DNA of 64,000 nt, taken from Sporosarcina koreensis (lineage in GTDB: Bacteria > Bacillota > Bacilli > Bacillales_A > Planococcaceae). The DNA is taken from the NCBI RefSeq assembly GCF_001531445.1, contig NZ_LQYA01000007.1:53275-117274 (forward strand), in the 5' to 3' direction. The notes under the pieces were generated by a model that did not search any database, was not told the origin of the DNA, and saw nothing but the letters and a program-made list of their open reading frames with translations. The position numbers were made by a program, and so were the translations under genes. Positions 8,650 through 17,774 of this stretch are shown here, one piece after another (within the stretch, counting starts at the first letter, position 1; every line of letters starts with the position of its first letter).

Positions 8650-9093
8650 TCATCTGCCGTTCAGTATGGTAATTTTTTTTGTTTCATCTTCTGTTTCTAG
8701 CGGTAATTCCGTAATTGTCCAGTTTTGTGAGAGGAACTGCTTCAGCGTTTCTAACTCACTCTCACTCACTTTCAACTGTTTCATGCCCTCATCTGTCAAC
8801 GAGTAATCTTTCCCGGCGGTTTTTTTGAATTTCAATTCCAAAAGCCCTTGAAGCCCTCTTATGGTAATGAACTTCACTTGATATCCTTCCGTTAGAATGG
8901 ATGTAAATGCATTTTTATCTTGCTGATAAAGTGAAATCAAATCACCATAACTATAATTCGGATTGATGCGTACCCAAGAGCTGCTGTCCCCTTGCTCGAG
9001 CTGAGTTAGCAGCTCCTCATTTGATATGCCATTGCTGCGTAGTGTTTCAATCATATACGCTTCCATTAATGTAACTTTATTAGTAGTCCCCAT
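8650..9093 (-). CDS. Hypothetical protein, co-transcribed with dual ABC ATPase
   Basis: I do not recognise this 147-residue protein. The ATG at 9093 is preferred (GGGAGG 7 bases upstream) over an ATG at 9150 that would overlap the ATPase gene. It is soluble, with no signal peptide or membrane segment. The first 40 residues are helical and the region near residues 80-130 (IRGLQGLLELKF.., YSLTDEGMKQLKVSESELETLKQFL) has a weak winged-helix look. It starts 32 bases after the ATPase stop and ends at a strong terminator, so it belongs to the same transcript. It may serve the divergent transporter as a regulator or accessory factor; this is inference from position only. Confidence 0.7.
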   Translation of the reverse strand: MGTTNKVTLMEAYMIETLRSNGISNEELLTQLEQGDSSSWVRINPNYSYGDLISLYQQDKNAFTSILTEGYQVKFITIRGLQGLLELKFKKTAGKDYSLTDEGMKQLKVSESELETLKQFLSQNWTITELPLETEDETKKITILNGR

Positions 9094-9125
9094 CCCGCAT
9101 CCTCCCAAGTCTATGTAATTGCTTA

Positions 9126-10862
9126 TTAGTTGACGGGCATTGCTACCCAATGTCCTTTTGAAATCTCCACAAACTCCGATTGTTGTAATCGGTATTTATC
9201 TGTTTCATGTTGCTCATCCATCATGACTCGCTTTTTCTTTGCCTCAACCTTTGGATCAGGAATCGGGATTGCAGCTAACAGCGACTTAGTATATGGGTGC
9301 TGTGGATTTGAATAAAGCTCTTCGCTTTCCGCCAGTTCAACTATTTTGCCGGCATACATAACCGCCACTCGGTCACTAATATGCTTTACCATGGACAAAT
9401 CATGGGCGATAAACAAATAAGTCAAGCCCAATCGGTGTTGAAGATCTTCTAACAAGTCTACAACTTGCGACTGGATGGAAACGTCAAGCGCAGATAAAGG
9501 CTCATCACACACAATGAACTTAGGTTCCACTGCGAGTGCGCGTGCAATACCTATCCGTTGCCGCTGACCACCCGAGAATTCGTGAGGATATCGCATTGCA
9601 TGCGATGGCAAGAGTCCTACCATATCTAAAAGCTCTTCAACTCTTTTCCTACGTTGTGCTTTACTGCCGCTCAGCCCGTGTATATCGAGGGCCTGACCGA
9701 TAATATCCAACACTTTAAACCGCGGATTCAGTGATGAATAAGGATCTTGGAAAATGAGTTGCATATGGCGTCTCATTGTTTTCATTTCACTTTTAGACAA
9801 ACGATTGATCGCCATCCCTTGGTAGAGTACATCGCCATCCGTCGGTTCATTCAATCGTAAGATCGCTCTACCTGTCGTTGACTTTCCAGACCCTGACTCT
9901 CCCACAAGGCCAAGTGTCTCGCCAGGTTGAATATGGAAACTAATATTGTCAACGGCCTTCAACAACTTTCCCTTTCCTAAATCAAAATGTTGTTTAAGTG
10001 ACTTTACTTCAATAAGAGGCGTATTGCTGGTATCTGTCATGATCAATGGCGTGCGTTTAGGCTTCTTCTTCTCATGTAATTTTGGAAGTGAATTTAGTAG
10101 TTTCAGTGTATACGGGTGCTTCGGACTCTCGAAAATCTCCTCAGTTGTTCCAGTCTCAACAATTTCTCCGCTCTTCATGACAACAACACGGTCGCACATT
10201 CCAGCGACTACACCCAAATCATGGGTGATCAGAATAATGGATGTGCCGAAACGCTTTTGCATATCCTTCATCAAATTTAAAATTTGTGCTTGTATTGTTA
10301 CGTCCAATGCTGTTGTAGGTTCATCCGCGATTAACAAAGTCGGACGGCAAGCAAGTGCAATTGCAATCATGACGCGTTGCAGCATGCCACCTGAAAACTC
10401 ATGAGGGAATTGATTATATCGAGTCTCCACATCCCGGATTCCCACAAGTTTCAAGATTTCGAGCACTTGCACTTTAGCTTCTTTCTTTGACAGTTTCTGA
10501 TGTTTAATTAAACTTTCAGCAATTTGTTTTCCTATTCTTATTGTTGGGTTCAGTGAGGTCATCGGGTCTTGGAAGATCATACTTATATCGCGGCCGCGTA
10601 TGCTTTCCATTTCCTTCTCTGTTTTAGCACCCAAATTTTCACCAAGAAAATTAATGTCCCCGTTTTTCATATGTGAAGGCGGTGAGGGTAATATCCGCAT
10701 TATACTTCGAGCCGTGACACTTTTACCGCTTCCCGACTCTCCTACGATTCCTAATGTTTCACCCTTTTTAACTTCAAAACTAACGCCTCGAACTGCGTCG
10801 AATTCCTCATCTCTGGTCTGAAAAGAGACGTGCAGATCCTTCACTGTTAATATTATTTCCAA
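9126..10862 (-). CDS. Dual ABC transporter ATPase, fused DppD-DppF type
   Basis: Two complete nucleotide-binding domains in one 578-residue chain. Each has Walker A GESGSGKS, signature LSGG-like motifs (FSGGMLQRV and FSGGQRQRI) and Walker B (LLIADEP, FIVCDEP). The order is that of OppD then OppF. Such fusions (GsiA/YejF type) energise peptide, glutathione or nickel importers with permeases like those encoded divergently from 10979. A TTG start at 10862 with GGTGG upstream is chosen; an ATG at 10922 would add 20 residues of non-family sequence. It is divergently transcribed from the permease genes across about 116 bases and followed by the hypothetical gene. Confidence 0.92.
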   Translation of the reverse strand: MEIILTVKDLHVSFQTRDEEFDAVRGVSFEVKKGETLGIVGESGSGKSVTARSIMRILPSPPSHMKNGDINFLGENLGAKTEKEMESIRGRDISMIFQDPMTSLNPTIRIGKQIAESLIKHQKLSKKEAKVQVLEILKLVGIRDVETRYNQFPHEFSGGMLQRVMIAIALACRPTLLIADEPTTALDVTIQAQILNLMKDMQKRFGTSIILITHDLGVVAGMCDRVVVMKSGEIVETGTTEEIFESPKHPYTLKLLNSLPKLHEKKKPKRTPLIMTDTSNTPLIEVKSLKQHFDLGKGKLLKAVDNISFHIQPGETLGLVGESGSGKSTTGRAILRLNEPTDGDVLYQGMAINRLSKSEMKTMRRHMQLIFQDPYSSLNPRFKVLDIIGQALDIHGLSGSKAQRRKRVEELLDMVGLLPSHAMRYPHEFSGGQRQRIGIARALAVEPKFIVCDEPLSALDVSIQSQVVDLLEDLQHRLGLTYLFIAHDLSMVKHISDRVAVMYAGKIVELAESEELYSNPQHPYTKSLLAAIPIPDPKVEAKKKRVMMDEQHETDKYRLQQSEFVEISKGHWVAMPVN

Positions 10863-10915
10863 TTCGATTCCACCGCCATTTATTTTAATCTTAATAGTGT
10901 TTTTAAAAATATAAC

Positions 10916-10944
10916 TTGTCACTAACTTCAGATTATACTATTAT
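10916..10944 (+). promoter_or_regulatory. Probable promoter of the permease-binding protein operon
   Basis: TTGTCA (10916-10921), 17-base spacer, TATTAT (10939-10944), placed 35 bases before the first permease start and in the divergent intergenic region. Confidence 0.5.
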
Positions 10945-10978
10945 GTGTATTATTAATCAATGAGAAAGAGGGAGAGAC

Positions 10979-12424
10979 ATGGAGGTAAAAGCATCTACCA
11001 GAGATGGTAATCGGTTGTTATGCATAATGCAGAATTCTTACGACAAGATGCATCAAAGAAATTCCTATAATTGTATAATAATGATTTTAGGACTTCCGGT
11101 TCACTTATTCCTGTTTATGTTTTATGTATGGAGAAAGAGGGACAATACATACTCTTCTTTACTTGAGGATAGTAAAAGGTCTCTTGCGGATGAAGGTTTT
11201 AAAGAGAAATTACGGCTTGAATTTAGGAACCAGTTGATTCGAAAATGTGAATTTTTTGGACAGCATGTCAACGAATCAGAACTGGAAAAACAGGTGGAAA
11301 ATTTAGCGGAAGAACGATTTCTAAAAATAGCACGGGAGAAGACGGATAAAAGGTTGCTAAAAGAAGGGAAAACGAAATCGAGTTACTCGAATTTCTTCCG
11401 TTCGTTACTTTCACAACCGCTTTTCTTTTTCTTGACATTACTTCCAGGCTTGCTGATGTATCTATTTATCTTCATGTATAGTAATCCATTTGTTAAGTAT
11501 GTATTCGAACGACTGGTAATCAGTGTTTTCGTCGTCATTGGTGTTGTAATCCTTGTGTTTTCTATTTTGTATATATCACCATTTGAACCTGCCGCCAATA
11601 TAATTGGTGAAACGGCGACGCCAGAACAAATTTCAGCTTTCAACCGATTACATGGCCTTGATTTACCTTACCTTGCGCAATTATGGGAGGCGATCAAAGG
11701 GATTGTCACGTTTGATTTGGGTGCATCCTACGCAGGCAATGAAGATGTCATTACGAGCATTGCGAAAAAGTTCCCGATTACGTTGATCATCTCATTGTTA
11801 TCGTTAGTCATGGCTGTACTGATCGCAGTACCTATCGGAATTATTTCGTCCACAAAACCAAATTCTTTTTTTGATTATACATTTATGTTTATTGCCTTAC
11901 TCGGTTTGTCGATCCCCAACTTTTGGCAAGGGTTAATATTCATTTTGAACTTTTCGATTAAATTACAGTGGTTGCCTGCTACTTACAATCCACAAAATTG
12001 GTTATCCGTGATCATGCCGATTATAGTCCTCGGAACAGCATTAACAGCATCCGTCAGTAGAATGACTCGCTCATCCATGCTGGAGATTATTAATGAAGAC
12101 TATATCATCACGGCAAAAGCGAAAGGTTTAAATAAACGGCAAGTGCTGTGGAAGCATGCCGTTGGTAATGCAATGATTCCTGTCATTACTGTCATCGGCC
12201 TGCTATTCGGTGGGATGCTCGGTGGTGCTGCTGTAACAGAGAAGGTTTTCAATATTAGTGGTATCGGCAGCTATATTGTAGATAAGCAGTTTATTCCTGA
12301 TATTCCAAGTATTTTGGGCGGGGTTGTCTACGTGGCTATCACCATTTCACTAATCAATGTAATTATTGACATTTTGTATGCATACCTTGATCCGAGAATT
12401 CGTTCGAAGATTAAACAATACTAA
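10979..12424 (+). CDS. ABC transporter permease, OppB type, with long N-terminal extension
   Basis: The 481-residue protein has an ordinary OppB-like core from about residue 172 (VKYVFERLVISVFVV.., and the EAA loop EDYIITAKAKGLNKRQVLWKHA). Before it lie about 170 extra residues: a membrane segment near 34-50, a charged helical stretch about 52-140, then a second membrane segment about 146-167. OppB proteins normally start at the core and have about 310 residues. The extension is in frame from an ATG at 10979 with GAGGGAG upstream, so it looks translated. The protein should form the membrane channel with the next gene's product. Confidence 0.87.
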   Translation: MEVKASTRDGNRLLCIMQNSYDKMHQRNSYNCIIMILGLPVHLFLFMFYVWRKRDNTYSSLLEDSKRSLADEGFKEKLRLEFRNQLIRKCEFFGQHVNESELEKQVENLAEERFLKIAREKTDKRLLKEGKTKSSYSNFFRSLLSQPLFFFLTLLPGLLMYLFIFMYSNPFVKYVFERLVISVFVVIGVVILVFSILYISPFEPAANIIGETATPEQISAFNRLHGLDLPYLAQLWEAIKGIVTFDLGASYAGNEDVITSIAKKFPITLIISLLSLVMAVLIAVPIGIISSTKPNSFFDYTFMFIALLGLSIPNFWQGLIFILNFSIKLQWLPATYNPQNWLSVIMPIIVLGTALTASVSRMTRSSMLEIINEDYIITAKAKGLNKRQVLWKHAVGNAMIPVITVIGLLFGGMLGGAAVTEKVFNISGIGSYIVDKQFIPDIPSILGGVVYVAITISLINVIIDILYAYLDPRIRSKIKQY

Positions 12425-12437
12425 AGTAGGTGCAATG

Positions 12438-13979
12438 ATGACACAAATAGAAATGGAGAATAAGCAGGCTTTAAAGCCGAAGTCACAAATGAAGTCTGAT
12501 CATAAGAAAATATTGAAGCTGTCGCCTGAATATACACAATCCAGTTTTGCTTGGATAACGTCTCTAGCACTTACGATTGTTTTTTTGCTCAACTGCTTCG
12601 ATTTTTCAACAAAGACCATTAAGCCATTCGCATTTAGTGCATTTCTGGCATACAGCCTTTTCACTTTGATTCAGATCGGGCTTACAGTAGCCATACGAAA
12701 AGATATTCTAACGAGCGGAACCATAAGAAAAACGACTAGAAAACTAGGTTTCATACAACTATTAGGCGTCTTCACAGGGAATGTCTTTGTTGTTTCGTTT
12801 GCATTCAATGTAATTAAAGAGAAAAAGACTCCGGAGTATATGTTTGCGGTCTATATGGTGATGACCCAATTTTTTATTATTGCAATATCCTCTTTGAATT
12901 TGTTTAAACCGTATGTTTCGAATACATTTTTACTAGCCATGACCCTATTAGTAGCTATTTTAGTGTTCCAGCTAGCGGCAACGTTATTAGTCGCCAAGCA
13001 CGTAACGAATCAAAGCACTAAGCGTTGGATGACATGGATTGCGATTCCGCTCATTCTAACAGCGGCAACCGGAAACCTGTTTGCGCTCATACTAGGATAC
13101 GGCTTGCTAATGAAGGGAAGAAGTAATGATTTATCGAGGATCGATAAATGGGATACGATGTGGGGGAAAATAACAAGAAATACTACGGCGACATTAGGGT
13201 TGTTCTTTATCATATTTATGTTCTCCATATCAGTTTGCAGCAACTTCACTTTCGATTACAGTATGGCGGTCGAAAACAACTATAGTGCGCTTCTTCAACC
13301 GCCAAGCATCAGCTATCCGCTTGGAACAGATGATTTCGGAAGGGATTTATTCACCAGAATTATTTTTGGAGCAAGAATATCCTTAGTCGTCGGTTTCATT
13401 TCGACGATCATTCCAGCAGTTGTTGGTGGAGCACTTGGTGCAATTGCAGGTTATTATGGCCATCGCACAGATAATATCGTCATGCGTTTACTCGATGTGC
13501 TATATGCGGTACCAGGAATATTGTTAGCGATTGCCATCATCGCTGCTTTTGGAGCGAATATTACGAACTTGATCATCGCATTAAGTGTTGGTTCCATTCC
13601 AACCTACGCCAGAACGATGAGGGCGAACGTCCTTATGGTTTCAAATTACCAGTTTGTTGAATCTGCCCGTGCGCTCGGTTCAAGCGACCTTTCAATTATC
13701 TTCAGGCAGGTTATACCGAATTCCCTAGCCCCGATGATCGTAAAGGCTACGTTAACAATTGGCGGCGCGGTCATAGCCACAAGCAGTTTAAGCTATCTTG
13801 GACTTGGTGTAGAACCCCATATTCCAGAATGGGGGAATATATTGAAGTTAGGAAGTACGTATCTTGAAACGCATTCTTATTTAGCGATTTATCCCGGGCT
13901 TGCCATTATAGCACTCGTGTTGTCCTTCAACTTCTTAGGTGACGGGCTTCGTGATGCAATGGATCCAAAGCTGGATTAA
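12438..13979 (+). CDS. ABC transporter permease, OppC type, with multi-spanning N-terminal extension
   Basis: The protein has 513 residues. The conserved OppC part begins near residue 245 and shows the PLGTDDFGRDLF motif (294-305) and the EAA loop (VESARALGSSDLSIIFRQVIPN). Residues 1-240 contain about six hydrophobic segments not present in standard OppC proteins of about 300 residues. The ATG at 12438 is chosen (AGG 7 bases upstream); the neighbouring ATG at 12435 is equally possible. The gene follows the OppB-type gene by 13 bases. Both permeases having extensions suggests a specialised subfamily in which the extensions may pack together. Confidence 0.87.
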   Translation: MTQIEMENKQALKPKSQMKSDHKKILKLSPEYTQSSFAWITSLALTIVFLLNCFDFSTKTIKPFAFSAFLAYSLFTLIQIGLTVAIRKDILTSGTIRKTTRKLGFIQLLGVFTGNVFVVSFAFNVIKEKKTPEYMFAVYMVMTQFFIIAISSLNLFKPYVSNTFLLAMTLLVAILVFQLAATLLVAKHVTNQSTKRWMTWIAIPLILTAATGNLFALILGYGLLMKGRSNDLSRIDKWDTMWGKITRNTTATLGLFFIIFMFSISVCSNFTFDYSMAVENNYSALLQPPSISYPLGTDDFGRDLFTRIIFGARISLVVGFISTIIPAVVGGALGAIAGYYGHRTDNIVMRLLDVLYAVPGILLAIAIIAAFGANITNLIIALSVGSIPTYARTMRANVLMVSNYQFVESARALGSSDLSIIFRQVIPNSLAPMIVKATLTIGGAVIATSSLSYLGLGVEPHIPEWGNILKLGSTYLETHSYLAIYPGLAIIALVLSFNFLGDGLRDAMDPKLD

Positions 13980-14004
13980 ACGAATCAATTTTAGGAGGGA
14001 TTTT

Positions 14005-15822
14005 ATGTTGAAAAGGTTTTTGGTGCCGATTGTATTAGTAGTTGTTCTTGTTATGTCGGGATGTGTCAAAACAAAATCAGATGTTGAAGAAGGTGCGAAG
14101 CCCGGGAACGACGGGAAAAAAGATCTATCCAAAGTGCAAGTGGAACTTCTTGGGATGAGTAGTGGAGAGTCCGATTTAAACATTGTCCGTGACCAACTAG
14201 TGAAAAACGGATTTGATGTGAAACTTAATTTGCAACCGGATTATGGTAGTTTCAAAGCACAACAAGATGCTGGCAACTATGATATCGCATTGTCGGGATG
14301 GACGACTGTTACAGGGAACCCTGATTATGCAGTTCGTTCACTCTTTAAAACAGGCGGAGATTACAGCATCATGTCCGATTCCGAAATCGACAGTCTTATT
14401 GACCAAGCAGGTACTGAGACGCCTGATGAATACCAAGCTACTTATAAGAAATTTGAGGAACGTCTAGTATTTGACAAAGCATATATTGTTCCGCTTTATA
14501 CTTCGTATAAAACACAAGCAGTGAACAAGGATATCTTGAATTTAGATTCAGTTCGACTCTCTAAATCGCGTTCCCTTCCATGGGAAGAAATCGAATTCAA
14601 TGATGCATCCAAAAATGCAACGGATCCTTTGGTTTTGTCACAATCGATGTCTACATTAACGTCACTTGATCCCATTAAAGGGAATGACGGATCGATTAAT
14701 ATCATTAATACAAATATGCATGTACGTTTAGTGAATCTGACAGATGATGATCAAATCACCTCTGAAGGCTCCCTATCGCTTAACCATAGTATCGCAGAAG
14801 GTAATTCAGAGTATTACTTCTTGCTGAGGGATGATATCAATTTTGCCAAAGTAGACAGTAAAAAAGCTGTCGACTCTGGCGAACGGGTAGGGGCAGATGA
14901 CGTTATCTTTACGTTAAATCGCGCTAAAGACAAAGACTCTGTACCTGATCACCGCACATACACTCTTCATGAACATATTAAAGATATTGAAGTCATTACA
15001 GATTTAGGTTCACTTGAAACGATCAAGCAATCCGGAAGTGACGAAACGGTTAAAGCGGCACTGGAAAAAGGGCTTGGCAATACAATCAATTCTCTCGTGG
15101 ATGATAAAACGAAAGCAAATAGTGAAGAAGGAATGTACCAAGTCGTAAAAATAACAACAACAGAGCCGTTCCCACAAGTGTTAAATTATTTGGCGCACCA
15201 ATCTGCGGGTATCGTTTCAAAGAAGCAAGTGGAAAGCATCAATACATTCGATGTCGCATCATTTGATGTCAATAAAGACATTCCTTATGGCGATCAAAAT
15301 ACTGTAACAGAAGGCAGCCAGTACAATAATACGTTATACACGAGCGGCCCTTACATTTTGATTTCTAAAAATGACTACGAAGCGGAGTTCCAAAAGAACC
15401 CGGGGTATATGACAGGAACGAAACACGAGCCGAAGATTTCAAATGTGACAATGCGTTTTATAAAAGACCCGGACAGCACACTTGCAGCACTTAGAAATAA
15501 TGAAATCCATTTATTTTACGCTGTACCCGAAACTAAATACGATGTGGTAGAAAGCGATAGTAAACTGTCATTACAAAGCATTGAGAGTAATGCAGTCAGC
15601 TATTTGCTCTTCAATACGAAGAACCGAGAAGTCTCAGAAAGTGAAGATCTCCGAAAAGCAATTCTATACACAATTAATCAAGACGACTTCATCAGCTTTT
15701 ACAAAGGAAATAAAACCAAAGCGTTCTCAACTTTAAGCCCAATCGTCAAAACAGGTAATGAACTTGTGGCTGATCCAGCAAAAGCAAAAGAATTTTTGAA
15801 CAAGTATCAGGAAACTAAATAA
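14005..15822 (+). CDS. Substrate-binding lipoprotein, SBP family 5, circularly permuted
   Basis: This 605-residue lipoprotein (lipobox VMSGC, Cys20) is the extracytoplasmic receptor of the transporter. The order of its segments is reversed. Residues 41-180 match the C-terminal part of family-5 binding proteins (VQVELLG.., NYDIALSGWTTVTGNPDY, DSLIDQAGTE.., IVPLYTSY). Residues about 208-605 match the normal N-terminal and middle part (DPLVLSQSMSTLTSLDP, GADDVIFTLNRAKD, TSGPYILI, DLRKAILYTIN) and end at DPAKAKEFLNKYQ, the helix that in normal proteins leads into the segment found here at residues 41-180. The start ATG has AGGAGGG upstream. A convergent terminator follows. Ligand unknown; peptide or metal chelate is likely. 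Confidence 0.88.
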   Translation: MLKRFLVPIVLVVVLVMSGCVKTKSDVEEGAKPGNDGKKDLSKVQVELLGMSSGESDLNIVRDQLVKNGFDVKLNLQPDYGSFKAQQDAGNYDIALSGWTTVTGNPDYAVRSLFKTGGDYSIMSDSEIDSLIDQAGTETPDEYQATYKKFEERLVFDKAYIVPLYTSYKTQAVNKDILNLDSVRLSKSRSLPWEEIEFNDASKNATDPLVLSQSMSTLTSLDPIKGNDGSINIINTNMHVRLVNLTDDDQITSEGSLSLNHSIAEGNSEYYFLLRDDINFAKVDSKKAVDSGERVGADDVIFTLNRAKDKDSVPDHRTYTLHEHIKDIEVITDLGSLETIKQSGSDETVKAALEKGLGNTINSLVDDKTKANSEEGMYQVVKITTTEPFPQVLNYLAHQSAGIVSKKQVESINTFDVASFDVNKDIPYGDQNTVTEGSQYNNTLYTSGPYILISKNDYEAEFQKNPGYMTGTKHEPKISNVTMRFIKDPDSTLAALRNNEIHLFYAVPETKYDVVESDSKLSLQSIESNAVSYLLFNTKNREVSESEDLRKAILYTINQDDFISFYKGNKTKAFSTLSPIVKTGNELVADPAKAKEFLNKYQETK

Positions 15823-15827
15823 CATAA

Positions 15828-15867
15828 AAAACAGGAGATACGGAAAATAAACCCGATCTCCTGTTTT
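15828..15867. terminator. Bidirectional terminator
   Basis: Arms AAAACAGGAGAT (15828-15839) and ATCTCCTGTTTT (15856-15867) form a perfect stem. T-runs follow on both strands, fitting its place between convergent genes. Confidence 0.85.
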
Positions 15868-15917
15868 ATTGTCTTCATTGAGACAGCTGTTTTGAATGGT
15901 AGTAGTGGAGAAATGAT

Positions 15918-17774
15918 TTATTGAAATAGTAAGCTGTCTGTAGTTGTTGGGATTATGTCGGATAAGGATTCAGACTCCGGTATTGTAATGTTGATTAGAT
16001 TGCTGATTGCAGCTGGATTGTCGTCACCCTTTCTTCTGAATTCGACAAATAGTTCATACTCCGTATTCGCTTGCAGTGTCGTTAAGGTTGCGCTTGTGTT
16101 TTCGAAATCAATGTCTTCGGATGTTTGCCAAACTGGTTCGTAATTTGCAAAAACACGGATATCATCATATTCTTCAGGGTTTTCCCATGATAAAATGACC
16201 GTTGTGCCTGATACTTCGACTGTGATGTTAACTAAAGGTAGTTTTTCGAGATTCTGGATAGCCATTAAGATGGCAGCTGTTTTCTCGATTTTCTCTGCAT
16301 CTGTTTCTTCTGGCATCTCCATCGCTTCATAAAGTGCCTCCTGGCTATCCATTGTGTAGAAGTACCAGTAGTCTGGCGGTATGCTATCGAATGCGGCGGC
16401 TAGTTTTTCGTCAATGGTCTGGCTAGGTGGCTCCGGATTTGGCTCCGGTTCTGGTTCCGGATCTGGCTTTGGACCTGGCTCCGGGTCTGGTGTCGGAGTT
16501 GGTTCCGGCCTTGTGACTGGACTCGAATCAGGCTCAGGTGTTGGGACAGGGGTTGGTTTAGATTGCCCTTCCGCTCTTTTTGCTGCTTCGTCCTGTCGTT
16601 GTCTTTCCGCCTCTTGTTTCCGTAAAGCTTCAGTGAATGCGTTACGTTCACTCTCGCTGATTTGAGCACTAAATGCTTCCTCTGCACGACGCTTGGCTTC
16701 TTCTGCCGCTTTTCTCTGCTGTTCAATTTGTAGTTCTCGTTTCTCCTGCAATCTTTGCAGAAGCTGCTGTTCTCTATTTTGCTGTTCCTCTCTCTTTTTT
16801 TGCATTTCTTCCGCTTGCTGCTTGCGCAATTGTTCCAAGCGATTACGCATTTCTATCTCAGCCGTGCTTAATTGCCATTCCTCAACAATTTCATTCAGCC
16901 TAAGCAATTCTTCGGGAATGGGGCTACCTGATTCCACCGCTTTACTTGCAATGAGCGAAAGCAAACCTTTCAACCTTTTTTCCATTTCACGCAACTCGTC
17001 GGCCGTAGCTGCTGAATCGGGAGAGGGTACATTGCTTTCCATATTTTGTTTCAATTCTTCGACGAGTCGCTCATTTTCCCGATCGATCTTCTCTTTATTC
17101 TTAAGCAACTGTTCCATAATATGTGAGTTTCGGATGGCATCCGATCCGTTTAAATTGGCCGGTTCTATATAGTCATCTAGATTTGGAATGCCAGGTTGCA
17201 TATGAAGTTGTTGCGCTGGTAAGATCGGAACGGGCAAATTATTTGTTCCTTCATTATTTGACGCATTCACAATGCCCGATGCGACAAAAATAGATGTGTT
17301 TGAGTTGGCAGGGTCAACTTGGACGAAAAAATTCGTCCCTTTCGCAGCAATATGCTGTCCAGGCGTATTGACTTCGAAAATATCCCCCGTTTTTCTGTCC
17401 GGATTGGCACTGGCCAGCACGAGGCCTGACCAAACAGTAAGTCTCGTGACCGCATTTCCGGACTCTTTGCGCAGATCGGCCAGGACGAGTCTTGCATTCT
17501 CAGCGATGGTCAATTCGTCTTGCGTATCCTCTATCCGTAGGCTGATGCTGGCAAAAGCATCAGTCGCCACAAGGTCGCCTTCCTGCAATGTCATCTCTGG
17601 ATAAGCCCGCACCGACAAATGTCCGCCTGCTTTTGTTATCCAAACGGTGCCCCTCACATCGCCAATTGTTGCAGACCGATTAGTTGCAGCTTTGACAGGT
17701 TGTCCTACTCCCGACAGTAAAAGGATGACTGCTAATAAGCTAGCAAACCATTTTGTGAAACAGTTTGTTTTCAT
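15918..17774 (-). CDS. Secreted FecR-domain protein with coiled coil and proline-rich spacer
   Basis: The 618-residue protein has a signal peptide (residues 1-30) and a FecR-like domain (about 36-185; GDVRGTVWITKAGG, EGDLVATDAFASISLRI, NTPGQHIAAKGTNFFV). A long charged coiled coil rich in Q, E, K and R covers about 215-400. A PEP/PDP-type proline-glutamate spacer follows (about 405-450), then a fibronectin III-like domain (about 520-605; LSWENPEEYDDI, ANTEYELFVEF). FecR domains of this type occur in envelope proteins unrelated to iron signalling. The start ATG 17774 overlaps the stop of the SLH/NHL gene by 4 bases, so translation is coupled. It probably acts outside the cell as a surface or matrix component. 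Confidence 0.82.
   Translation of the reverse strand: MKTNCFTKWFASLLAVILLLSGVGQPVKAATNRSATIGDVRGTVWITKAGGHLSVRAYPEMTLQEGDLVATDAFASISLRIEDTQDELTIAENARLVLADLRKESGNAVTRLTVWSGLVLASANPDRKTGDIFEVNTPGQHIAAKGTNFFVQVDPANSNTSIFVASGIVNASNNEGTNNLPVPILPAQQLHMQPGIPNLDDYIEPANLNGSDAIRNSHIMEQLLKNKEKIDRENERLVEELKQNMESNVPSPDSAATADELREMEKRLKGLLSLIASKAVESGSPIPEELLRLNEIVEEWQLSTAEIEMRNRLEQLRKQQAEEMQKKREEQQNREQQLLQRLQEKRELQIEQQRKAAEEAKRRAEEAFSAQISESERNAFTEALRKQEAERQRQDEAAKRAEGQSKPTPVPTPEPDSSPVTRPEPTPTPDPEPGPKPDPEPEPEPNPEPPSQTIDEKLAAAFDSIPPDYWYFYTMDSQEALYEAMEMPEETDAEKIEKTAAILMAIQNLEKLPLVNITVEVSGTTVILSWENPEEYDDIRVFANYEPVWQTSEDIDFENTSATLTTLQANTEYELFVEFRRKGDDNPAAISNLINITIPESESLSDIIPTTTDSLLFQ

Noticed and set aside
16381..16665. 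Plus-strand frame with Gly-Ser repeats
   Set aside because: It is the complement of the Pro-Glu spacer of the FecR-domain protein; the repeats are a shadow of that low-complexity region.
16693..17172. Plus-strand Ser/Cys-rich frame of 159 codons
   Set aside because: Antisense to the coiled-coil region of the FecR-domain gene; no start signal and the opposite frame has clear domains.
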